A DNA stretch of 62,403 bases from an uncultured Bacteroidales bacterium (lineage in GTDB: Bacteria > Bacteroidota > Bacteroidia > Bacteroidales > Paludibacteraceae): assembly GCA_900317345.1 (NCBI GenBank), contig ONGK01000001.1, positions 1 to 62,403 of the forward strand, read 5' to 3'. This document shows, one piece after another, positions 1-7,944 of the stretch (positions within the stretch are counted from its first letter, which is position 1; each line of letters begins with the position of its first letter). Position numbers and translations under genes: made by a program. The notes beneath the pieces were generated by a model. It searched no databases. It was not told the origin of the DNA and worked only from the letters and a program-made list of their open reading frames with translations.

Positions 1-1
1 T

Positions 2-2386
2 TTGCTAACCGGCGCTATCACAGATGAAGACGGCAAATACGAAGTCGAAGTAGCCAATAGCCAAAAAGCAAATGTGATTCTCCAGGCTTCGTATGTCGGC
101 TATCAAACGGCTTTCGGCGGACCGGATTTTGTGCTCCGCGAAGAGACCGAGAAACTCAAGGAAGTGGAGGTGAAAGCCAAGAAACCGCTTATCGAACGTC
201 AGATGGACAAACTGGTGGTGAACGTCTCTGCTTCGCCCCTTTCTGCGGGTTCAAACGGAAACGATATCCTCCGCCGTGCGCCGGGTGTGCGTATCGACAA
301 AGACGGAAATATTACCGTAAACGGTAAATCCGTTGAGATTTGGGTGGATGGCAAGCCTTCCTATCTCTCCGGCCAGCAACTCAAAGCCATGCTGGACGGA
401 ACCGACGGCAACACGATTGAGAAAATAGAAATCATCTCCAATCCTTCGGCCAAATACGATGCGTCGGGGCAGGGTGGTATTATCAATATCAAGACCAAGC
501 GCAATATGATGAAGGGTCTCAACGGAATGCTTTCTGCCGGTTATGGCGGCATGTATTTCAGCGATGTCAAGCGATGGCTGAATCAAGAAATGTTCTCGCT
601 TATGCTCAACTACCGTGGCGAGAAAACATACACGTTTGGCCAGTTTACGCAGGTCTTTGCGCAGAATGATATTGATTTTGAGTCGTACCGCGAGACGCCG
701 ATGCTGAAGAACTATTCGTATTCGGACTACGCTACGAATTTCCAGTACTACATGCTCAAGGTTGGCAACGATTGGTATATCGACTCGCTCAATACCTTCG
801 GTTTCATCCTTCAGGTGCCTTTCATGGATGTGGACCAGCATATTGTGCCGGGGCGTAACTCCGCCTATCTGATTCAAGGAGGCGACACGACGAATAGTAC
901 GACCAATTCTCAAAATCGCCTCAAGGCTCCGCAACACACGGCGAACCTCAACTATACCCACACCTTCTCCGAAGCGCTGGAACGCGAATTGACGGTTAAT
1001 ATCGATTATAACCGTTATAATAACGGTTCTGCCAATTTCCAGGAGACGAACTACGACAAGCCTTTCGGAGGCATCAAATCGCTCGGCATAGACATCCGTA
1101 GCAAGCAAATCGTCAATATCTACTCGGGAAAACTGGATTTTCAAACGAAGTTTTGGAAAACCGGTATGATAGAGACGGGAGTCAAGTATGTGCTCTCTTC
1201 AACCGACAATGACATGACAACCGACTCCACCCGAAACGGGGATGTGCGGCCTACGGACCACAATGCCTTCCGCTATGACGAACATGTGGCGGCAGCGTAT
1301 ATCTCTGTCGGCAAGCAGTTTGGCGAACACTGGTCTGTCAAACTCGGTCTCCGCGGCGAATATACCTTCTCACACGGCGACTGGAAGGATGACGGTTTGG
1401 ATTCTGTCATCAACAAGTCCTATTTCGACCCTTTCCCAACGGCTTATGTCGGATATACATCCAAACCGCTGGGCAAGATTCAACAGCCGATATCCGTTTC
1501 GGCGTCATATACGCGGCGCATCAAACGACCGAATTACTGGATGCTCAATCCCTTCACGTCGTATGTGGACGCTTATACCATCCAGAAAGGAAATACCAAC
1601 CTCACGCCGGAGTTCAACAACGATGTAGAATTGCATTTCTCTTGGACGCAGTATTGGAATATGACGTTCAATTTCGCCCATACGCAGAATATGTTCTCAT
1701 CCAAGACGACGATTCTTCCCAACGGTATCGGCTTTTCCCAATGGACCAATTTCGGTACTTGTACCACCCACGGCGTGAACGTCTCTTTGACAGAACTTCC
1801 CCTTGTGCCGAAATTTTCTAACAGTCCGGAGGACGGTCTTACATCTAACAGCGGTAGCGGTCCAACAGCGAAGCGGTCTATCGTTGGCGCATGGCTTGCT
1901 CTTACCGTCAACGCCGGCTGGTTGCATTTTATCAATAAGTCGTACGACAAAAAGGCGGATGGCACACCCCAATATCTGATGAAAAGCCACTACGGCTACG
2001 TCGGAGGAACGCTCTCTGCTTACTTGCCCAAAGATTGGACACTCATCCTTGACGGCAACTGGTCGTCGCCCATGCTCACCGGTTATAATCGCTCCGGAAG
2101 TACCTATTTCACTTCTTTCGGCGTCCGTAAGATGTATATGAAAAAAGGTCTCATCTTTAACCTCAACGTGCAGGATTTACTGCGTTCGCTCCGCTTCAAC
2201 AACGAAGATATGGGTCAGGAACCGGGCAACCGCTCGTGGTATAAAAACACCATCCGCCAGCAGCGTGTGATGCTATCTGTCACTTGGATGTTCGGCCAGT
2301 ACCAGCAGCATAAGAACCGTAAGGTAGGCGATATGGATGAACTTAACCGTCTGGGTGGCGGCGGAGGTGTGCAATCCGGGAAATAG
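2..2386 (+). CDS. TonB-dependent-receptor-like outer-membrane beta-barrel protein, 5' end cut by the window
   Basis: The reading frame is open from the first bases, so the true start lies upstream. The first visible residues (TGAITDEDGKYEVEV) are the end of a carboxypeptidase-regulatory-like beta-sandwich. A plug-like domain follows (about residues 50-170, with VEIWVDGKPSYLSG and IEKIEIISNPSAKYDASGQGG), then a long barrel rich in aromatic strands. The protein at 27475-30045 has the same layout (EIWINGKP, IEKIELITNPSAKFSPEGSAG). The family sits in the outer membrane; its ligand is unknown here. The tail is Gly-rich (GGGGGVQSGK). Around 1832-1882 a loop is built from CGGTC-containing repeats. 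A rho-independent terminator follows immediately. Confidence 0.85.
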   Translation: MLTGAITDEDGKYEVEVANSQKANVILQASYVGYQTAFGGPDFVLREETEKLKEVEVKAKKPLIERQMDKLVVNVSASPLSAGSNGNDILRRAPGVRIDKDGNITVNGKSVEIWVDGKPSYLSGQQLKAMLDGTDGNTIEKIEIISNPSAKYDASGQGGIINIKTKRNMMKGLNGMLSAGYGGMYFSDVKRWLNQEMFSLMLNYRGEKTYTFGQFTQVFAQNDIDFESYRETPMLKNYSYSDYATNFQYYMLKVGNDWYIDSLNTFGFILQVPFMDVDQHIVPGRNSAYLIQGGDTTNSTTNSQNRLKAPQHTANLNYTHTFSEALERELTVNIDYNRYNNGSANFQETNYDKPFGGIKSLGIDIRSKQIVNIYSGKLDFQTKFWKTGMIETGVKYVLSSTDNDMTTDSTRNGDVRPTDHNAFRYDEHVAAAYISVGKQFGEHWSVKLGLRGEYTFSHGDWKDDGLDSVINKSYFDPFPTAYVGYTSKPLGKIQQPISVSASYTRRIKRPNYWMLNPFTSYVDAYTIQKGNTNLTPEFNNDVELHFSWTQYWNMTFNFAHTQNMFSSKTTILPNGIGFSQWTNFGTCTTHGVNVSLTELPLVPKFSNSPEDGLTSNSGSGPTAKRSIVGAWLALTVNAGWLHFINKSYDKKADGTPQYLMKSHYGYVGGTLSAYLPKDWTLILDGNWSSPMLTGYNRSGSTYFTSFGVRKMYMKKGLIFNLNVQDLLRSLRFNNEDMGQEPGNRSWYKNTIRQQRVMLSVTWMFGQYQQHKNRKVGDMDELNRLGGGGGVQSGK
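1832..1882 (+). repeat. CGGTC-core repeats in the first barrel gene
   Basis: GACGGTCTTACATCTAACAG, GCGGTAGCGGTCC and GCGAAGCGGTC are imperfect copies of one unit, encoding a loop EDGLTSNSGSGPTAKRS. CGGTCTTACA also occurs in the btuF linker. Confidence 0.6.
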
Positions 2387-2393
2387 AAAAAAG

Positions 2394-2416
2394 AGCGGCT
2401 CGTCCGCTTTTTTTTT
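2394..2416 (+). terminator. Rho-independent terminator after the outer-membrane barrel gene
   Basis: AGCGG and CCGCT pair around the loop CTCGT and are followed by a run of nine T. It lies 8 bases after the stop codon. Confidence 0.8.
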
Positions 2417-2424
2417 ATGAAATT

Positions 2425-2456
2425 CTTGCGTATTTAAAAAAAATGTAGTACCTTTG
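2425..2456 (+). promoter_or_regulatory. Promoter of the EF-G paralogue
   Basis: -33 TTG at 2425-2427 (context TTGCGTATTT) and -7 TACCTTTG at 2449-2456, spacer 21. The leader to the ATG at 2528 is about 65 bases. Confidence 0.75.
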
Positions 2457-2527
2457 TCCCCGATTTGCCAACTTAACTTTGCAAATCGCAGTGAGAACTC
2501 ACTTAAAATACCAAATATAACACAATT

Positions 2528-4684
2528 ATGGCTAAAGTTTATCAAGCAAATGAGATCAAGAATGTCGCTATGTTAGGCGGCAGCGGATCGGGTAAAACGA
2601 CTCTCATGGAGTCGATGTTGTTCGAGTGCGGGGTGATTAAGCGCCGCGGTACGATTGAATCGCAATCCACCGTGTGCGACTATTTCCCGGTTGAGAAGGA
2701 GTACGGCTATTCCGTGTTCTCCACTGTTTGTAACATCGAGTTCGAGGGCAAGAAGTTGAATATCATCGATTGCGCAGGCTCTGATGACTTCTGCGGCGGT
2801 ACTGTTGCTGCTTTGCAGATGTGCGGTTCGGCGCTCGTTGTGCTCAGCGCTAACGGAGGCGTCGAAGTAGGTACGCAGAACAATTTCCGTCTCGTCGAGC
2901 ATGCTAAAAAGCCGCTGGCTTTCGTCATCAACAAGTGTGACCATGAGGCTGCCGACTTCGAGCGTACGTTCAACCAGCTCAAAGATAACTTTGGCAATAA
3001 ATGTACGTTGATTCAGTTCCCGGTTAATGCCGGCACAGGCTTCAACGCCGTTATTGATGTGCTGAAGGGCAAGATGCTTGTTTGGAAACCCGAAGGCGGT
3101 GCCCCTGAATATAAAGACATCCCGGCTGAGTATGCTGCTAAGGTGGAGGAGATGCGTTCGCAACTCTCCGAGGCCGCTGCAGAGGCTGACGAGACGCTGC
3201 TCGACAAGTTCCTCGGCGAAGGTCTGACTGACGAGGAAATCATGCAAGGTCTCAAGAGCGTCTATGCCGATGGCTCGATGTACCCGGTACTTTGCTGCTC
3301 GGGTCTGAAAGATATGGGTATCCGCCGTCTCATGGACTTCCTCAACGGTATGGCTCCGAGTCCTGCTCAGTTCAGCTATCCTACTGTGGACGGTAAGAAA
3401 ATCAGTCCGGACGCTTCAGCGCCGACCAGCCTCTATGTCTTCAAGACCTCTGTGGAGCCGCATATCGGCGAAGTGAACTACTTCCGCGTAATGCAGGGTA
3501 CCGTTCATAACGGCGACGACCTCGTGAATATGGAGCGCGGTACGAAGGAGCGTATCTCGCAGCTCTATAGCGTAGCCGGTTCTATTCGTGTGCCGGTGGA
3601 TGAACTGGCAGCTGGCGATATCGGTGCTACCGTGAAGCTCAAAGATACCCGTACGGGCAACACCCTGAATGCCAAGGAGTGCGACAATCAATATACGCCG
3701 ATTAGCTATCCGCAGCCGCGCTATCGCCGTGCTATCAAGCCGGTTACCGAGAGCGATGCAGAGAAACTGGCTGCGCTGCTGACCCGCTATCATGAGGAAG
3801 ACCCCACATGGCTTGTGGAGCAGAGCAAGGAACTGCGTCAGATGATTGTTTCCGGTCAGGGTGAGTTCCACCTCCGTACGCTCAAATGGCGTCTCGAGAA
3901 CAACGATAAGATGCCGATTGAGTTCCTTGAGCCGAAGATTCCTTATCGTGAGACCATTACCAAGGCTGCGCGTGCCGACTATCGTCATAAGAAACAGTCG
4001 GGTGGTGCAGGCCAGTTTGGCGAGGTGCACCTCATCGTAGAGCCGTATGAGGACGGACAGCCGGTTAAGGAGACCTATAAGTTCGGTAACCAGGAGTACA
4101 AAATCTCCGTGAAGGACCAGCAGGAAATCAACCTCGAGTGGGGTGGTAAGCTTGTTATCATCAACTCTATCGTCGGTGGTGCTATCGATGCTCGCTTCAT
4201 CCCGGCTATCGTAAAGGGTATCATGGACCGTATGGAGCAAGGACCGTTAACCGGTTCCTACGCCCGCGACGTGCGCGTCATCATTTATGATGGTAAGATG
4301 CACCCGGTTGACTCCAACGAAATCTCCTTCCGTCTCGCAGGTCGTAACGCGTTCGCGCAGGCCTTCAAAGAGGCGAACCCGAAAGTGCTTGAACCGGTTT
4401 ATGACCTCGAGGTCTTCGTGCCTTCGGAGATTATGGGTGATGTGATGTCGGATATCAACGGACGCCGTGGTATGGTAATGGGTATGGAGACCGAGAAGAG
4501 CTTCACCCGCCTCAAAGCGCAAGTGCCTCTCAAGGAGCTCTCGTCCTATTCGACCACGCTCTCGTCTCTCACCGGAGGACGTGCTACCTTCACGATGCAG
4601 TTCAACTCCTACCAGCTCGTGCCTGCGGACGTTCAGGAGAAGCTGCTGGCCGCTTACGCTGCTACGCAAGCAGAGGAAGAGTAA
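2528..4684 (+). CDS. Elongation factor G paralogue (EF-G2 type) with altered GTPase centre
   Basis: At 718 residues it has the full EF-G domain order: G domain, domain II, then domains III-V (GQGEFHLRTLKWRLE, later GSYARDVRVIIYDGKMHPVDSNEISF, and PSEIMGDVMSDINGRRG near the C-terminus). The G domain departs from canonical EF-G. The P-loop is GGSGSGKT (17-24) instead of GHIDHGKT. The DTPGH motif reads DCAGS (81-85), so the catalytic histidine is replaced by serine. NKCD (135-138) is kept. Bacteroides carry such a paralogue beside normal FusA; it has been reported to support translation without GTP hydrolysis and to matter for gut colonization. This gene is probably its orthologue. It has its own promoter and appears monocistronic. 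Confidence 0.9.
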   Translation: MAKVYQANEIKNVAMLGGSGSGKTTLMESMLFECGVIKRRGTIESQSTVCDYFPVEKEYGYSVFSTVCNIEFEGKKLNIIDCAGSDDFCGGTVAALQMCGSALVVLSANGGVEVGTQNNFRLVEHAKKPLAFVINKCDHEAADFERTFNQLKDNFGNKCTLIQFPVNAGTGFNAVIDVLKGKMLVWKPEGGAPEYKDIPAEYAAKVEEMRSQLSEAAAEADETLLDKFLGEGLTDEEIMQGLKSVYADGSMYPVLCCSGLKDMGIRRLMDFLNGMAPSPAQFSYPTVDGKKISPDASAPTSLYVFKTSVEPHIGEVNYFRVMQGTVHNGDDLVNMERGTKERISQLYSVAGSIRVPVDELAAGDIGATVKLKDTRTGNTLNAKECDNQYTPISYPQPRYRRAIKPVTESDAEKLAALLTRYHEEDPTWLVEQSKELRQMIVSGQGEFHLRTLKWRLENNDKMPIEFLEPKIPYRETITKAARADYRHKKQSGGAGQFGEVHLIVEPYEDGQPVKETYKFGNQEYKISVKDQQEINLEWGGKLVIINSIVGGAIDARFIPAIVKGIMDRMEQGPLTGSYARDVRVIIYDGKMHPVDSNEISFRLAGRNAFAQAFKEANPKVLEPVYDLEVFVPSEIMGDVMSDINGRRGMVMGMETEKSFTRLKAQVPLKELSSYSTTLSSLTGGRATFTMQFNSYQLVPADVQEKLLAAYAATQAEEE

Positions 4685-4710
4685 GAAAAACTGTAAAATA
4701 TCTCAAAAAG

Positions 4711-4740
4711 TGGCATACACCCTTGTGTATGTCATTTTTT
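4711..4740 (+). terminator. Stem-loop after the EF-G paralogue, overlapping the next promoter
   Basis: GCATACAC and GTGTATGT pair around CCTT, followed by C-A and seven T. The right arm contains the -33 TTG (4723-4725) of the next promoter, so terminator and promoter share bases. The stem is AT-rich, hence moderate confidence. Confidence 0.5.
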
Positions 4741-4753
4741 TGTTGTACCTTTG
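4723..4753 (+). promoter_or_regulatory. Promoter reading into a short non-coding interval
   Basis: -33 TTG 4723-4725 (TTGTGTATGTC), -7 TACCTTTG 4746-4753, spacer 20. Only about 80 bases lie between it and the terminator at 4811-4835, and no open frame of convincing length is present. Confidence 0.7.
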
Positions 4754-4757
4754 CATC

Positions 4758-4836
4758 GTGAAAGCGCTTAATTTCCGCCATTTAGGAAGTTCTGTCCGCC
4801 TGGTACGATAAAGCATCCATAGGGTGCTTTTTTTTG
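4758..4836 (+). ncRNA. Candidate small RNA of about 80 nt
   Basis: The interval is bounded by a canonical promoter (4723-4753) and a strong terminator: AAGCATCC / GGGTGCTT with loop ATA, then eight T, at 4811-4835. Between them a 7-bp hairpin pairs AATTTCC (4770-4776) with GGAAGTT (4785-4791) around GCCATTTA. A single-stranded linker (CTGTCCGCCTGGTACG) follows. It lacks the GGAAGGNAGCAG core of SRP RNA and is too short for 6S RNA or tmRNA. The family is not recognised. Confidence 0.55.
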
Positions 4837-4874
4837 TCCTTTTGCATAAATTCTGTAAATTTTTGCCGTAAAAC

Positions 4875-4905
4875 TTGCATATGTCATAAAAAAACTATAA
4901 CTTTG
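4875..4905 (+). promoter_or_regulatory. Promoter of the toxin-antitoxin pair
   Basis: -33 TTG 4875-4877 (TTGCATATGTC) and -7 TAACTTTG 4898-4905, spacer 20. Confidence 0.75.
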
Positions 4906-4934
4906 CAGCAAATTTTGTTGCAAAGGAGGTTTTT

Positions 4935-5183
4935 ATGACGGCTTTACAATTAAACTCAGATATCTATCGTAATTTGGCGATTTTGTCAAGCGATGAGTCT
5001 ATGCTTAGAAAAGCAGCTAAGTCTCTTAGCCGATTAGTTAAGCAAATGACCGAAGATCCTACTTGTATGACGAAGGAGGAATACCATGCTATGCTTGACC
5101 GTTCCAAAGCACAAGCAGAACGTGGCGAAGTATATCGTTTCAAAGATAAGGAACAAATGCTTAATTGGCTGAATACCTTGTAG
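4935..5183 (+). CDS. Antitoxin of a YoeB/Txe-type type II module
   Basis: The 82-residue protein is identified mainly by position: its stop is one base upstream of a clear YoeB-family toxin. The charged C-terminal part (CMTKEEYHAMLDRSKAQAERGEVYRFKDKEQML) fits the unstructured toxin-binding tail of such antitoxins; the N-terminal part would bind operator DNA. I could not place it confidently in the YefM/Phd fold. An unusually strong Shine-Dalgarno (AAAGGAGG, 4922-4929) precedes the ATG. Most genes here lack a recognisable one. A promoter lies about 30 bases upstream, so autoregulation by the TA complex is the expected control. Confidence 0.75.
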   Translation: MTALQLNSDIYRNLAILSSDESMLRKAAKSLSRLVKQMTEDPTCMTKEEYHAMLDRSKAQAERGEVYRFKDKEQMLNWLNTL

Positions 5184-5184
5184 T

Positions 5185-5457
5185 ATGTACGTAATCGAAT
5201 ATACGGAAATAGCTAAAGAGCATATTCGCCAACTCCGTGCCAATGAACCGGCTGCTTTTAAGAAAGCTACTCAATTATTGTTGGAACTCGTTGATCACCC
5301 CAAAACAGGGACAGGTCATCCGGAGCAGTTAAAAGGAACCGATGCCTGCATCTGGAGTCGGCGTATATCTAAGAAGCATAGACTTGTTTACGAAATACAT
5401 GACAAACAAGTGCTAGTTCTTGTCTTGGCAGCCTATGGTCATTACGAAGACAAATAA
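5185..5457 (+). CDS. YoeB/Txe-family toxin, ribosome-dependent mRNA endonuclease
   Basis: At 90 residues it matches YoeB length and landmarks: YTEIAKEHI near the N-terminus, HPKTGTGHPEQLKG in the middle, then WSRRISKKHRLVYEI and the C-terminal GHYEDK. The conserved Arg/His of HRLVYEI and the terminal HY are the family's catalytic and core residues. YoeB toxins bind the ribosome and cut mRNA at the A site. The ATG starts one base after the antitoxin stop, so translation is coupled. No other addiction or plasmid genes lie beside it; it appears to be a chromosomal module. Confidence 0.9.
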   Translation: MYVIEYTEIAKEHIRQLRANEPAAFKKATQLLLELVDHPKTGTGHPEQLKGTDACIWSRRISKKHRLVYEIHDKQVLVLVLAAYGHYEDK

Positions 5458-5797
5458 TACTTTGTATTGAGGTTAAAAATACCGCTGAGCTCTGCAGCGT
5501 TAAAAAGAGAGTACATAAAAGGCGTTTACGCGCTTGTATCTGACTAGTCGGAAATGTAGGAAGTTTCACAATTAGTTATTCGGAGAACAAGTATGTAGAT
5601 GTTCACGAGTGTATAAACTCACAGATACCTATAGTGTTGTAGGTATGTGTTGCGTATATATACACGGCGCGAGTTTCTGTTTGCAATCTGATAACTAAGG
5701 CCATTCCTACAGCCTCGACTAGCGGATAACAACAGTTATTCGCGTTTTTTGTTGTACACATAATTAACCACAATATTAACCAAAACAATTAATCAGT
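5458..5797. other. Gene-free interval with several stem-loops and a terminator
   Basis: No convincing coding frame is seen. Visible structures are a 7-bp hairpin ATACCTA / TAGGTAT around 5621-5643, a possible outer pairing AAACTC (about 5614-5619) with GAGTTT (about 5670-5675), and the strong terminator at 5722-5750. I found no matching TTG / TAnnTTTG promoter, so this may be either the toxin transcript's 3' UTR or an independent RNA. Confidence 0.45.
5722..5750 (+). terminator. Rho-independent terminator before the small unknown gene
   Basis: GCGGATAAC pairs with GTTATTCGC (one G-T pair) around AACA, followed by G and six T. Confidence 0.7.
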
Positions 5798-6082
5798 ATG
5801 CAAAAAGAAGACATGGAAAATCGCACCTATGAATTTATAGGTAGATTAGCATTAGTTTTATTTAGTCAAAACATCAAAATGAGCTACACGGCACTTATTC
5901 AGGTGCTAAAAGATAACAACCTAGATGATTACGGCAGTGAGCGAGGTATGGCAAGTGGGATCAAAGCTGCATATAATCGTTGGGAGGCGATAGAAAAGAA
6001 TTGCCGCATTCCCGCTACTTGTGGCGCAATAGCCAACACCTTTGTAAATAAAGATGGTTATCCATCATGGTTAGATTATTAA
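5798..6082 (+). CDS. Small unknown protein, 94 residues
   Basis: The product is not recognised. It is soluble and mixed-charge, with no signal peptide or membrane segment. A helical middle (YEFIGRLALVLFSQNIKMSYTALIQVLKDNNLDDYGSERGMASGIKAAYNRWE) suggests an alpha-helical domain. A second ATG five codons in (5813) could be the true start. The AT-rich base composition matches the BspA-like gene downstream and differs from the core genes, which suggests a shared accessory origin. The next gene's start lies 11 bases after this stop, so the two may be co-transcribed. Confidence 0.5.
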   Translation: MQKEDMENRTYEFIGRLALVLFSQNIKMSYTALIQVLKDNNLDDYGSERGMASGIKAAYNRWEAIEKNCRIPATCGAIANTFVNKDGYPSWLDY

Positions 6083-6093
6083 AAGATAAAACT

Positions 6094-7944
6094 ATGAAAA
6101 ATAGAATCTTAGTTTTACTATTTGCCGAGTTGGCATATATTGGTATTGCGTATGCTGCCGTTGTTGATGGTACGTGCGGAAGTGATTTATCGTGGACATT
6201 AGATTCAAAAGATAGTACGCTGACTATTACTGGGACAGGAACAATGACAAGTTCACCCACTTGGTCTCCGTATACCTCTTATATTAAATATGTTTACTTA
6301 CCGAATGGATTGACGAACATCTCAGATGATGCTTTTTATAATTGTTCTAACTTGTTCTCGATAACAATTCCAAACAGCGTCACAAGCATTGGAAATGAAG
6401 CTTTCCGAAGTTGCAGCGGTTTGACCTCTGTCACGATTCCTAATAGTGTCACCAGCATTGGAGATGGTGCTTTCTCTGGTTGCACCGGTTTGACCTCTGT
6501 AACGATTCCCAATAGCGTCACAAGCATTGGAAGTTATGTTTTCTCTAATTGCTATAGTTTGACCTCTGTAACGATTCCCAATAGCGTCACAAGCATTGGA
6601 AGTTATGCTTTCTCTAATTGCTATAGTTTGACCTCTGTGACGATTCCCAATAGTGTCGATACCATTGGAAGTAATGCTTTCGGTGGTTGCACTGGTTTAG
6701 GTTCTATTACTTGTGAAACTATCACTCCTCCTTCATTAGGAACAAATGTTTTTTATTATGTAAATAAATCGATACCCCTATTTGTTCCTGCTGCAAGTAT
6801 TGCTACTTATACGAACACGATTATATGGGAAGACTTCACTCATGTTTTTTCCATAGGTACTACTGTATACCATGTCGATTTTCAAGATTGGAATGGGACA
6901 GAGTTGAAATCGGATTATGTGGTTGCTGGCACTTCTGCCATACCACCAGCAGATCCAACAAGACAAGGCTATACATTTATCGGTTGGAGCGCAAACATAG
7001 ATAATATTTCTGAGGACTTAATAGTAGTAGCGCAGTATATGAAGAATTGTGAAGACGATACATATTATATTGCTGGAAGCGGATTAGATACTCTTAGTGG
7101 TTCACAGTTTGCTGTTGATGGGTGGTGTGATGGCTTGTTTTGGGAGCCATCTGGATGTCAATTAAATGCCTCTGGAAACAATGAACACAGCAAGTCATTC
7201 AATCTTTTACCGGGTGTTTATGAATTTAAAATAACAAACGGAAGCTGGACTGGAAATGTTTATGGTACTGATTTAGGAGAAAAGAATTTTGTGTGTGATA
7301 GTTTACTTCTATATACATTGGACGAATCAAAGTATTATGGAAGCAATTGTCGGTTTGTTTTGAAGGACACCAGTATGGTTGATGTAATTTTCAATTGCTC
7401 ACAAGAGACAGTAATAGTTTTGCGCCGTGATTCTACTAAAAAGCCTGTTTTTGTAGTAAAGTTTATGGATTGGAATGGTTCTGTATTAGCTACTGATACT
7501 GTAGTTGAGGGGTACTCCGCAACACCTCCTCTATCTCCAACGCGCCCTGGATATACTTTTGTGGGATGGGATAAAACATTTAGTTATATAACAGCAGATT
7601 TGGTGGTTAATGCTCAATATACATTAGGGGAAAATATAGATTTTACGATAGTCTTTATTAACGGGAATGATAGTAGTGAAGTCTTGAGCAATGAAATAGT
7701 GCTGAAAGTACCAGCTGCACCCGAAATCGTAGGATTCAACTTCTTAGGATGGCGACCTGTAGCTAATATGATTATCAATGACATAATTGAAATTGAAGCC
7801 GTTTATGAATCAATGGAACCATCATCACTACCGGATATAATTACCAACCCTGCCAACCCTGCGCAGAAACTCATCCGCAACGGTAATGTCTATATCCTCC
7901 GAGGGGAGAAGGTATATACCTTGCAGGGACAGGAAGTGAGGTGA
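6094..7944 (+). CDS. BspA-like leucine-rich-repeat surface protein with InlB-type repeats and a type IX-like C-terminus
   Basis: The ATG at 6094 is chosen over 6067 because it opens a clean signal peptide (MKNRILVLLFAELAYIGIAYA), giving 616 residues. Residues about 64-200 hold LRR_5/BspA repeats of 23 residues (LTSVTIPNSVTSIG...AF..C). Three InlB/Listeria-Bacteroides repeat units follow, with cores DWNGTELKSDYVVAG...GYTFIGWS, DWNGSVLATDTVVEG...GYTFVGWD and a diverged FNFLGWR unit. The C-terminus (NGNVYILRGEKVYTLQGQEVR) resembles Bacteroidales type IX sorting tails, and a porT homologue lies at 26738-27475. Such proteins act in adhesion to host or cells. The partner is unknown. Confidence 0.85.
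   Translation: MKNRILVLLFAELAYIGIAYAAVVDGTCGSDLSWTLDSKDSTLTITGTGTMTSSPTWSPYTSYIKYVYLPNGLTNISDDAFYNCSNLFSITIPNSVTSIGNEAFRSCSGLTSVTIPNSVTSIGDGAFSGCTGLTSVTIPNSVTSIGSYVFSNCYSLTSVTIPNSVTSIGSYAFSNCYSLTSVTIPNSVDTIGSNAFGGCTGLGSITCETITPPSLGTNVFYYVNKSIPLFVPAASIATYTNTIIWEDFTHVFSIGTTVYHVDFQDWNGTELKSDYVVAGTSAIPPADPTRQGYTFIGWSANIDNISEDLIVVAQYMKNCEDDTYYIAGSGLDTLSGSQFAVDGWCDGLFWEPSGCQLNASGNNEHSKSFNLLPGVYEFKITNGSWTGNVYGTDLGEKNFVCDSLLLYTLDESKYYGSNCRFVLKDTSMVDVIFNCSQETVIVLRRDSTKKPVFVVKFMDWNGSVLATDTVVEGYSATPPLSPTRPGYTFVGWDKTFSYITADLVVNAQYTLGENIDFTIVFINGNDSSEVLSNEIVLKVPAAPEIVGFNFLGWRPVANMIINDIIEIEAVYESMEPSSLPDIITNPANPAQKLIRNGNVYILRGEKVYTLQGQEVR
6358..6700 (+). repeat. 69-bp tandem repeats encoding BspA LRR units
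   Basis: Five consecutive 69-bp units are nearly identical at DNA level (ACGATTCCCAATAGCGTCAC, then AAGCATTGGAAGTTATG). Neighbouring units differ by few bases, pointing to recent duplication or gene conversion. Confidence 0.85.

Noticed and set aside
251-1144. Long minus-strand open frame inside the first barrel gene
   Set aside because: It lies antisense to a clear barrel protein, has no recognisable domain, and shows Val/Arg/Ile-rich shadow composition.
3416-4240. Minus-strand frame of 274 codons within the EF-G paralogue
   Set aside because: Antisense shadow of conserved EF-G domains; no start context or homology.
4758-4836. SRP RNA
   Set aside because: Lacks the conserved GGAAGG/AGCAGCC apical loop sequence.
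5369-5788. Minus-strand frames in the gap after the toxin gene
   Set aside because: Short, without domain or start signals; the region is better explained by RNA structure.
6358-6700. CRISPR array or diversity-generating variable region
   Set aside because: The 69-bp repeats are in-frame LRR codons with no unique spacers, and no reverse transcriptase or cas gene is present.
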